Assembly: GCA_031550405.1 (NCBI GenBank)
Contig: JAVBOP010000206.1
Coordinates: forward strand, 1 to 7,128
DNA: 7,128 nucleotides
From: JAVBOP01 sp031550405
GTDB lineage: Bacteria > Bacteroidota > Ignavibacteria > Kapaibacteriales > UBA2268
Reading direction: 5' to 3'
Each line of letters starts with the position of its first letter. The stretch's first letter is position 1. A program made the translations under genes and the position numbers. The notes under the pieces are model-generated. The model was not told where the DNA came from and did not search any database. It saw only the letters and a program-made list of their open reading frames with translations. Shown piece after piece: positions 1-5,955 of the stretch.

Positions 1-53
1 TTCACACATAATTCGTATATACCTTTTAAATAAAACACTTATAATAGTAATTA

Positions 54-84
54 CAAATATACATAAAATATTTTACACAAGCAA
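54..84 (-). promoter_or_regulatory. Leftward Bacteroidota-type promoter for a gene beyond the left edge
   Basis: On the minus strand, TTG (84-82) is followed after 20 bases by TATATTTG (61-54). This matches the Bacteroidota primary-sigma pattern of a -33 TTG/TTTG and a -7 TAnnTTTG, with the same 20-base spacer as the maf promoter in this window. A transcript would begin near position 48 and run out of the window. A minus-strand ATG lies at 9-7 (first codons Met-Cys-Glu), with AAAAGG 12 bases upstream of it, so a leftward gene may start right at the edge; too little of it is present to call a CDS. The region is so AT-rich that a chance match is possible. Confidence 0.4.
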
Positions 85-111
85 CAATAAAGTTCCAATG
101 CCTTCGCTCCT

Positions 112-120
112 CCCCCCCCC
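112..120. repeat. C9 homopolymer tract
   Basis: Nine consecutive C residues, preceded by a pyrimidine-rich stretch (CTCCT), stand in an otherwise strongly AT-rich intergenic region, and A-rich DNA follows directly. The tract lies between the leftward promoter and the rightward lipoprotein gene. Tracts of this length can change length by slipped-strand mispairing, but nothing here shows that it does. Confidence 0.8.
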
Positions 121-186
121 AAAATAAATAAAAAATAAAAAAATATTTCTTGCACATATTAAAAATATTTTGTAAGTTTACGCTTA

Positions 187-204
187 GGAAATGGCAACAT
201 TTCC
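187..204. other. Perfect 7-bp hairpin with GCAA tetraloop in the leader region
   Basis: GGAAATG (187-193) and CATTTCC (198-204) are exact reverse complements separated by GCAA, a GNRA-type loop when read on the plus strand. No T-run follows, so it does not look like an intrinsic terminator. It lies about 110 bases upstream of the first lipoprotein gene. It could be a 5' UTR structure, part of a small RNA, or a DNA operator palindrome. The structure is visible; any function is inference. Confidence 0.45.
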
Positions 205-258
205 ATAACCAACAACGATATAGTTTATTAAAAAAATATTCAGAAATAGAGGCTTATT

Positions 259-327
259 ATGCGTTACAAATTAAAAAAACAATTTTATAAACCTTTTTAC
301 CTGAAAATGGAGGTAATATGTATTTAA
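259..327 (+). CDS. Possible 22-codon leader ORF overlapping the lipoprotein start
   Basis: ATG at 259 is preceded by AGAGG (248-252) with a 6-base gap. The frame encodes 22 residues rich in Lys, Tyr and Phe (MRYKLKKQFY..., ending EVICI) and stops with TAA at 325-327. That stop lies 10 bases past the start of the lipoprotein ATG (318), in a different frame, so translational coupling would be geometrically possible. Such short ORFs arise easily in AT-rich DNA and no family is recognised. It may be meaningless. Confidence 0.2.
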   Translation: MRYKLKKQFYKPFYLKMEVICI

Positions 328-800
328 AAAAAATGAAATTACCGTTGCTAATAGCGGTTATGTTTGGACTGTGCTTTGCGGTTTTAGGATGTACAAATGA
401 TGATGGAGGAAATAATCCAACAACAGACTATAACTATAACAACATCATGGATACGTTAAAGGGTGAATGGTTATGGGTAGCTACATATACTCCAAAAAAC
501 GGATTAATTAAAAACGAATATAAAGTTTTAATAAAAATACTAAAACAAGCAAAAGATGAAAAGATAAGCTACGAAGCCTATGTACAAGATACTTTATTTA
601 AAGCAGATAATTTTAAAATTAATGCAGAAAATAAATCTTGGAAAGATTGGAAAGAAAACAACATTATCCTTCCTCATTTTATATCAGATTATTGGTATTT
701 AAAATTCGCAGGTACTGACGGTCAAGCAAATATAGATACATTGGTATTCTTTGAAGGAGCTAATGATGGTTATTTTTATTATTATTCAAAAATTAAATAG
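318..800 (+). CDS. Small lipoprotein, lipocalin-like appearance
   Basis: This 160-residue protein has a basic N-terminus (MYLKKMK), a hydrophobic segment at about 8-21, and a lipobox ending AVLGC with Cys25 as the lipidated residue. The residues after Cys25 are TNDDGG. Acidic residues just after the Cys resemble the surface-export signals described for Bacteroidota lipoproteins, so surface display is possible. The mature part opens with a KGEWLWV segment (48-54) and ends with a DTLVFFEG...DGYFYYY strand (140-157). This arrangement recalls short lipocalin-like lipoproteins common in Bacteroidota; the assignment is by eye only. The start is supported by GGAGG at 309-313, 4 bases upstream. It appears to be a single-gene unit: 214 bases separate it from the next gene, and its composition is more AT-rich than the genes further right. 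The ligand and role are unknown. Confidence 0.8.
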   Translation: MYLKKMKLPLLIAVMFGLCFAVLGCTNDDGGNNPTTDYNYNNIMDTLKGEWLWVATYTPKNGLIKNEYKVLIKILKQAKDEKISYEAYVQDTLFKADNFKINAENKSWKDWKENNIILPHFISDYWYLKFAGTDGQANIDTLVFFEGANDGYFYYYSKIK

Positions 801-1014
801 GAGAAATAATATACTTCATAATGTATGATGTTTTCGTGTTTTTTTTGCAGGATTTTTGGATGTATCCCGCAAGGATTTTCTATGAGGTGTGAAAAAAATT
901 TAGGCGGCTTCAAAATATTGGTAAAAGATTTTCCTTAAATTATTGCATAGTTGAAATTATAGTAAAAATTCATGATAATATTTTTTGTATATATGATACT
1001 TTTCTATATATTGT

Positions 1015-3279
1015 ATGAGTTATTTAACGAATGCGGCGAGGATGGTAATCGAAACAGTAGCTCAAAATCATGTGTTTGGACTGGATGATAGTGCGGATTT
1101 TCAAATACTTATAGGAAAGTGCCGTGAATTTATATCAAATTGTGATGAATCATTGATTAAATTGGCATTCAATTATTGCGTGATAGCGCACGAAGGCAAG
1201 CTGCGTAAGTCTGGCGATAAATTCTATACGCATCCTTTGGCTGTTGCCTTTATTGTGATTCAGGAAATTCCGCTTGACGACATTTCTGTTGCAGCGGCAT
1301 TGCTGCACAACGTTTTAGACGAAAGCGATGTTTATACTTATGAAGATATTCGCTTTACATTTGGAACGGCTGTTGCGCAAATTGTTGAAGGTATAAGCAG
1401 GATAAAATTTGTCGAAAGCCAGCATATCGATAGACCGGATCAGATGGATAATTATCGCAAGTTGCTGTTATCGCTGTTTACTGACATTAGAATTATTCTT
1501 ATAAAGTTAGCCGACAAGCTGCATAATATGAGGACGCTGCAACATGTTTCGCCTGATTCTCAAAAGAAAATAGCTCAGGAAACCCTGCAAATCTATGCGC
1601 CTTTTGCCAATCGTTTTGGGTTAAGAAAAATAAAATTTGAATTGGAAGATTTGGCTTTCATGTATATTAATCCCAAAGAATACAGGCATATTGTTGATAC
1701 TATCCAAGGCACGCATCAGGAGAGAGAGGAATATATAGACAAATTCAAACAGCCGATTGTCGATTTGCTGGATAGGGAAGGCATTTTAAAAAATCAGGAT
1801 ATTACTTATGAAATATCAGGTAGAGCCAAGCATATATATTCAATTTATAATAAAACGCTGTTGAGGAACAAGAAAGTTGAGGAGCTATATGATATATTTG
1901 CCATAAGAATAATACTTGATACCGACAATCCGCTCTTTTGCTTCTATGTCTATGGCATTGTTGCAAACTACTATAAACCAATTCCCGAAACATTCAAAGA
2001 TTATATTTCAAGTCCAAAAGCGAATGGCTATGCGTCGCTGCATACTGCTGTGGCAGGGCATAATCAAAGAATTGTTGAAGTGCAGATAAGGACAAAGGAT
2101 ATGCACGAGGCTTCTGAAGTGGGTGTTGCAGCGCATTTCAGGTACAAAAGCGGTGTGCAAAGTTCGATTATCGACGACGCAAACATCCAGCAATGGTTTG
2201 ATGATGTGCGCAATATATTTGAGAATATTGGCAATGAAAATTCTGAAAAATTGTTTGGTTTGATTTCAAACAATATGATGCAGGACACAATATATGTGTT
2301 CACTCCTCAAGATGAATTTAAAGAGCTGCCGAAAGGAGCAACTGCGCTCGATTTCGCATTTACTATACATTCCGAAGTAGGATTTCATTGTATTGGCGCG
2401 AAGATAAACGGAAAACTTTTGCCGATAAATCATATTTTGAATAGCGGCGATAAAGTTGAAATTATAACATCGAAAAAACAAAAACCAACGAAAGACTGGC
2501 TCGATTTTGTTGTTACATCTAAGGCAAGTACAAAGCTTTTGCATTATTTTAAGAACTTGGAAAATGAGGCAATTAAGCTCGGAAAACAATTTTGGCAAGA
2601 GAAAAACGATGAGATAGGATTTAGGTTTACAAATGAAGAATTGGATTCTTTATTAACATATTTTAATTTTAAAAACATTGATGATTTTTATAAATCTTTA
2701 GGCAAAAACACTGTGAATTTAGATAATTTACACAAGTTTTTGATGTTAAAAATATCAGACAAAATTCTGAAAGAAGGCGGATTAGACAAGCCAAGTATAG
2801 CAAATACTTTTATAAATGACAGAAAAAATCATGAGGATTTTAAAAATGACATACAGAATAAGCAAATAGTGCTGGCAACGTGTTGCCATCCTTTGCCAAA
2901 AGAATCAATTTTTGCAATTAATGGCAAAGAAGACAATATTATTGTCCATTCCAATTCTTGCAAAAATTACCAAAAATTGCTTCAAACGCATTCAAATGAA
3001 ATCGTTTCCATTGATTGGAATGATTTTGCAAGCGTTATATTTACAATAGAATTACACATCGTGGGCGAAGATGTTGATGATTTGATGCACAATATTGTTG
3101 TAATGCTTTCAAAATACAAACATTTGCAAATCAAAAATATTTCATTCGATACCAACAATTCCATTTTCGATGGCTTTGTGGTTTTTGAAATTGACAATTC
3201 AATTTCTGTCAATGATTTAATTCATAATTTAGAAAAAATAGAAGGAGTTCAAATTGTCGAAAAAATTAACAAAAATTAA
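1015..3279 (+). CDS. RelA/SpoT homologue, (p)ppGpp synthetase with altered hydrolase site
   Basis: A cytoplasmic stringent-response enzyme that makes, and in many relatives also degrades, (p)ppGpp. At 754 residues it is full length for long RSH proteins. Domains in order: HD hydrolase (about 50-200) with RKSG (64-67), His73, His98 and Asp167 in KLADKLHNM; synthetase (about 235-380) with GRAKHIYSIY (269-278), Asp293, TFKD (326-329), SPKANGYASLHT (333-344) and Glu355 in VEVQIRT; TGS (424-486); a helical linker; a conserved-Cys motif with Cys623, Cys624, His625, His645 and Cys649; and a C-terminal ACT domain (about 676-750). The synthetase core looks intact. In the hydrolase site the metal-binding HD pair reads His98-Asn99, and the usual Glu-Asp that follows reads Asp102-Glu103, so hydrolysis may be weak or lost. 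It may be the RelA-like member of a two-RSH set; relA and spoT cannot be told apart here. No clear Shine-Dalgarno precedes ATG 1015. The 3' end overlaps the next gene by 26 bases. Confidence 0.96.
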   Translation: MSYLTNAARMVIETVAQNHVFGLDDSADFQILIGKCREFISNCDESLIKLAFNYCVIAHEGKLRKSGDKFYTHPLAVAFIVIQEIPLDDISVAAALLHNVLDESDVYTYEDIRFTFGTAVAQIVEGISRIKFVESQHIDRPDQMDNYRKLLLSLFTDIRIILIKLADKLHNMRTLQHVSPDSQKKIAQETLQIYAPFANRFGLRKIKFELEDLAFMYINPKEYRHIVDTIQGTHQEREEYIDKFKQPIVDLLDREGILKNQDITYEISGRAKHIYSIYNKTLLRNKKVEELYDIFAIRIILDTDNPLFCFYVYGIVANYYKPIPETFKDYISSPKANGYASLHTAVAGHNQRIVEVQIRTKDMHEASEVGVAAHFRYKSGVQSSIIDDANIQQWFDDVRNIFENIGNENSEKLFGLISNNMMQDTIYVFTPQDEFKELPKGATALDFAFTIHSEVGFHCIGAKINGKLLPINHILNSGDKVEIITSKKQKPTKDWLDFVVTSKASTKLLHYFKNLENEAIKLGKQFWQEKNDEIGFRFTNEELDSLLTYFNFKNIDDFYKSLGKNTVNLDNLHKFLMLKISDKILKEGGLDKPSIANTFINDRKNHEDFKNDIQNKQIVLATCCHPLPKESIFAINGKEDNIIVHSNSCKNYQKLLQTHSNEIVSIDWNDFASVIFTIELHIVGEDVDDLMHNIVVMLSKYKHLQIKNISFDTNNSIFDGFVVFEIDNSISVNDLIHNLEKIEGVQIVEKINKN

Positions 3280-3922
3280 TTTTTCTCTTCTAATAATATG
3301 TTTGTTGGCTTCCTGCGAGTGCGTTCCAATAATCGACACGCCCAAGAAAATACTCCCAACAGAATTTGGCAATGTCATATTAATCAATGCAATTGACGAT
3401 ATTTCAGGACTTAACGCATATCAAAACGGTATTGTTATAAAAAATAATCTTGAGAATTTGTCAGCTTCAGAAAATTATAACAAAATCGAGGTCGGTTTAA
3501 CAAACATCGCCACTTTTGATAATTCTTCCAATGAGCGCATTGTGTCATTTGTCGGAGATATTGAAATTAACCGCTATTATTCGGCGGTTTTTTACGGAAG
3601 CAAAAAATTTACATCCTGCTTCTTTATTCCTGATTCTATAGAAAATTTTCCAAAGTCGAATGCTTGTATTAGATTTATGAATTTAAATTTAGAATCTACC
3701 ATTTGCTTTTCCTTTGAAAAAAATACAGCTTATCAAAAATTACCAATAAACAGTTACAGCAATTTATTTGGTTTTGCGGCTTTTTCCGACAGGATAATTA
3801 TCCAAAATTCCAGCGGCGAAACCATATATGTTTCTCCTGAAATAAATTTCGCTTCAAACACAATTTACAATATCATTTATACCAGTAGCTTAAGAATCGT
3901 CGAAACTCCCCTTGCAAAATAA
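3254..3922 (+). CDS. Lipoprotein with two DUF4397-like repeats, TTG start
   Basis: This 222-residue predicted lipoprotein has a Lys-rich n-region (SKKLTK), a hydrophobic core (about 10-19) and lipobox LLASC with Cys21. The initiation codon is TTG at 3254, preceded 6 bases upstream by a strong AAGGAG (3242-3247) inside the RSH gene. No other in-frame ATG, GTG or TTG would keep the signal peptide, so the TTG start is well supported. The mature part seems to hold two related beta-rich units. One (about 39-127) begins GNVILINAID and has NLENLS and RYYSAVFYG. The other (about 136-216) begins NACIRFMNLN and has IYVSPEINF. This is reminiscent of the DUF4397 domain found in Bacteroidota envelope proteins; that assignment is inferred. 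It overlaps the RSH gene by 26 bases in another frame, so cotranscription and coupled translation are likely. It converges on maf with a 13-base gap and no clear terminator. Its function is unknown. Confidence 0.85.
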   Translation: MSKKLTKINFSLLIICLLASCECVPIIDTPKKILPTEFGNVILINAIDDISGLNAYQNGIVIKNNLENLSASENYNKIEVGLTNIATFDNSSNERIVSFVGDIEINRYYSAVFYGSKKFTSCFFIPDSIENFPKSNACIRFMNLNLESTICFSFEKNTAYQKLPINSYSNLFGFAAFSDRIIIQNSSGETIYVSPEINFASNTIYNIIYTSSLRIVETPLAK

Positions 3923-3935
3923 CCCGCCTTCAGCG

Positions 3936-4541
3936 CTATAATTCTGCTATTTCTATCAATTTTCGGTATAATAATTCTGTTGGCAAGCCGATGACGTTGT
4001 TGTAGCAGCCTTCAATTCTATGTACAAAGACAGCGCCGTAATCGTCTTGTATTCCATAACTTCCGGCTTTATCTAAGGTGCTGCCATTTTCCACGTAATC
4101 AAAAATTTCTTTGTTGCTAAGTTCGCGAAAATACACCGCCGTTCGCGAATAATCAGAAATAATGCGACAATTTTTTGTATTGATTAACGCAATGCCGGTG
4201 TAAACAAAATGGCTTCGATTGCTCAGCTGCTTCAGCATATTGAACGCCTCTATCTTGTTTGCCGGTTTATTCAGTATCTTCTTTCCAAGCACAACAATCG
4301 TATCCGCAGCAATTATTATCGTCGCATCGTCTGCTCCATTTTCAGCAACCGCCAAAGCCTTCGAAATAGCAAGATTTTGGCAATATTTTTTCGGCGAAAG
4401 GCGCGGCGATATGTTTTCGTCTATGTCCGCAGGTTTAATAGAAAAAGGTATTTGCAGAGATTTTAATAGACTTATGCGTCTTGGAGATTGCGAGGCAAGG
4501 GTTATGTTATAATCTTTTGTTATATTTGTAAGTATCTGCAT
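3936..4541 (-). CDS. maf: Maf family nucleoside triphosphate pyrophosphatase
   Basis: A cytoplasmic house-cleaning enzyme that hydrolyses non-canonical or excess nucleoside triphosphates to monophosphate and pyrophosphate. From ATG 4541 it has 201 residues, the usual Maf length. Visible motifs are the N-terminal LASQSPRR (15-22), DIDE, the catalytic IAADTIV segment, a KPANKIEA stretch, the HFVYTGIAL strand, DKAGSYGIQ, and the C-terminal YNNVIGLP. The KAGxYGIQ form suggests the YhdE-type dTTP/UTP pyrophosphatase subgroup rather than the 7-methyl-GTP (YceF) type, but I hold that loosely. The frame is open further upstream to an ATG at 4736, but the added 65 residues would overlap the divergent gene and do not resemble Maf. 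A well-placed promoter about 30 bases upstream supports 4541. The gene is transcribed alone, converging on the lipoprotein gene. Confidence 0.95.
   Translation of the reverse strand: MQILTNITKDYNITLASQSPRRISLLKSLQIPFSIKPADIDENISPRLSPKKYCQNLAISKALAVAENGADDATIIIAADTIVVLGKKILNKPANKIEAFNMLKQLSNRSHFVYTGIALINTKNCRIISDYSRTAVYFRELSNKEIFDYVENGSTLDKAGSYGIQDDYGAVFVHRIEGCYNNVIGLPTELLYRKLIEIAEL
4521..4528 (+). promoter_or_regulatory. Candidate -7 element for the rightward secreted-protein gene
   Basis: TATATTTG at 4521-4528 matches TAnnTTTG exactly and lies 65 bases before ATG 4594, inside the first codons of maf. No TTG sits at the expected distance upstream; the nearest, at 4488-4490, is about 30 bases away. 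It is half a promoter at best and could be chance. Confidence 0.22.
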
Positions 4542-4568
4542 TGTAGATGTTATTAAATCAATTAAACG

Positions 4569-4600
4569 CAAATTTACTAATTTTATCCACGCCATGCAAA
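4569..4600 (-). promoter_or_regulatory. maf promoter, Bacteroidota -33/-7 type
   Basis: Read on the minus strand, TTTG (4600-4597) is followed by a 20-base spacer and TAAATTTG (4576-4569). Both elements and the spacing fit the Bacteroidota primary-sigma consensus (TTTG, about 19-21 bases, TAnnTTTG). Transcription would start near 4562, giving maf a leader of roughly 20 bases before ATG 4541. The -33 element overlaps the first codons of the divergent secreted-protein gene if that gene starts at 4594. Confidence 0.6.
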
Positions 4601-5874
4601 TGAAGCCAAAAATGAATAAAAATTCATTATTCTTGTTCATACTCGTATTTACTTTATCGCTATCCGATATATCTGCCCAGAAGTTGCTTATACAAATGGA
4701 CTTAGCGCAAACAAACCACTTGAAGGCATACGGCATAGTTTATTGGTCATTAGCTAAAGGTGTCGAATGGGATTGGCTTTTGAATTATCGCGGCGGCTCA
4801 TTCATCACGGGATATTCTGACGAAATAGCCACTGAATGCCGCATACGTGGCGTTGAATTTCAAAATATATCTGAGGGCAATGCCACCGAAATTTACAAGC
4901 TGGTTCAATCTGAAGGTGAAAACATGGATGCCGTGCGACTTGAAAAAGCACCGAAAATTGCTGTATATGTTCAGCCCGGTAATGCTCCATGGGACGATGC
5001 CGTCCGTATGGCACTGGAATATGCAGAGGTAAAATATGATGCGATTTGGGACGAAGAAGTGCTTACGGGCAAGCTATCCGAGTATGACTGGCTGCACCTG
5101 CATCATGAGGATTTCACAGGACAATACGGCAAATTCTATGCTTCCCATGCCAATGCTCCATGGTATATCCAGCAGGTTGCGCTGAATGAGAGTATGGCGC
5201 AGAAAATGGGCTATAAAAAGGTATCGGAAATGAAAAAAGAGACTGTGCGCATAATTCGCGAATTTGTTGCTAATGGCGGCTTCCTGTTTGCTATGTGCTC
5301 TGCAACGGATACGTATGATATAACCCTTTCTGCGAATGCGGTTGATATTTGTGCGGCGGTGTTTGACGGCGATCCTGCCGACCCTAACCCCAATAGCAGG
5401 CTGGATTTTTCCCAAACATTTGCTTTCGATAATTATACGATTTATACCGATCCTTACGAACATGCGTTTTCCAATATTGATGTTGGTCCTGGTGTTATCA
5501 ATCCGACTAATGATTATTTTACTTTATTTGATTTTTCTGCCAAATTTGATCCTGTTCCGACAATGCTCACGCAATGCCATGTCAATGTAATTAAAGGGTT
5601 TATGGGGCAAACCACTGCATTCAGGAAAGACAAAATAAAAAAACATATCACCATTCTTGCTGAAAAAGACGGGACAGATGAGGTGAAATACATACAGGGC
5701 AATATTGGGCGCGGCTTTTTCTGCTGGTATGGCGGACATGATCCGGAGGATTACCAGCATTTTCTTGGCGACCCGCCAACCGATTTGAACTTATACAAAT
5801 CATCGCCGGGCTATAGGCTAATATTAAATAATATTTTATTTCCAGCCGCCAAAAAGAAAAAACAAAAAACATAG
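4594..5874 (+). CDS. Secreted protein of the Bacteroidota family labelled 'asparagine synthetase B'; GATase1/ThuA-like motifs
   Basis: A 426-residue exported protein. The signal peptide is clearest from the in-frame ATG at 4612 (MNKNSLFLF...), with cleavage after ISA (residue 28 counted from 4594), so the true start may be 4612 rather than 4594. The mature protein begins with a segment typical of the family: MDLAQTNHLKAYGIVYW (35-51), then WLLNYRGGSF (61-70). From memory, close homologues in Bacteroidota carry the name asparagine synthetase B, yet neither the N-terminal catalytic Cys nor the PP-loop of that enzyme is visible. Instead, KIAVYVQPG (121-129) followed by ANGGFLFAMCSATDT (226-240) resembles a class I amidotransferase or ThuA-like fold with a nucleophile-elbow Cys235. 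Near the end, GRGFFCWYGGHDPED (372-386) supplies a conserved-looking His382 and Glu385. The C-terminus is Lys-rich. No lipobox or type IX sorting domain is seen. It probably acts in the periplasm; its substrate is unknown. It is divergent from maf, with a hairpin after its stop. Confidence 0.88.
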   Translation: MQMKPKMNKNSLFLFILVFTLSLSDISAQKLLIQMDLAQTNHLKAYGIVYWSLAKGVEWDWLLNYRGGSFITGYSDEIATECRIRGVEFQNISEGNATEIYKLVQSEGENMDAVRLEKAPKIAVYVQPGNAPWDDAVRMALEYAEVKYDAIWDEEVLTGKLSEYDWLHLHHEDFTGQYGKFYASHANAPWYIQQVALNESMAQKMGYKKVSEMKKETVRIIREFVANGGFLFAMCSATDTYDITLSANAVDICAAVFDGDPADPNPNSRLDFSQTFAFDNYTIYTDPYEHAFSNIDVGPGVINPTNDYFTLFDFSAKFDPVPTMLTQCHVNVIKGFMGQTTAFRKDKIKKHITILAEKDGTDEVKYIQGNIGRGFFCWYGGHDPEDYQHFLGDPPTDLNLYKSSPGYRLILNNILFPAAKKKKQKT

Positions 5875-5893
5875 CCAGCGCGGATAAGAAATC

Positions 5894-5918
5894 AAGTCGT
5901 TTAATAATAAGACGATTT
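5894..5918 (+). terminator. Hairpin after the secreted-protein gene, possible terminator
   Basis: AAGTCGTTT (5894-5902) pairs with AGACGATTT (5910-5918) over 9 bp including two G-T wobbles, with a 7-base loop. It starts 20 bases after the stop codon and 38 bases before the glycosyltransferase ATG. Its T-run is short and lies within the stem, so termination would be weak. It could instead be a leader structure of the glycosyltransferase mRNA. Confidence 0.35.
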
Positions 5919-5955
5919 CATACATTGGCAAAATTTTTCATCATTATTCATATCC

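Noticed and set aside
841..875. Imperfect hairpin TTGCAGGAT...ATCCCGCAA between the first lipoprotein and RSH genes
   Set aside because: The stem has an A-C mismatch and a 10-base loop, and the T-run lies on the 5' side, so it is not terminator-like on either strand. No known RNA family is recognised.
979..987. TATTTTTTG upstream of the RSH start as a -7 element
   Set aside because: It has three bases instead of two between TA and TTTG, and the nearest TTG (951-953) is 25 bases upstream, outside the expected spacing.
4542..4736. 65-codon N-terminal extension of the Maf frame to an ATG at 4736
   Set aside because: It would overlap the divergent secreted-protein gene, does not resemble Maf N-termini, and lies upstream of the good promoter at 4569-4600.
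5074..5463. 129-codon minus-strand open frame inside the secreted-protein gene
   Set aside because: It is antisense to a gene with a clear signal peptide and family motifs, and its translation has no recognisable features.
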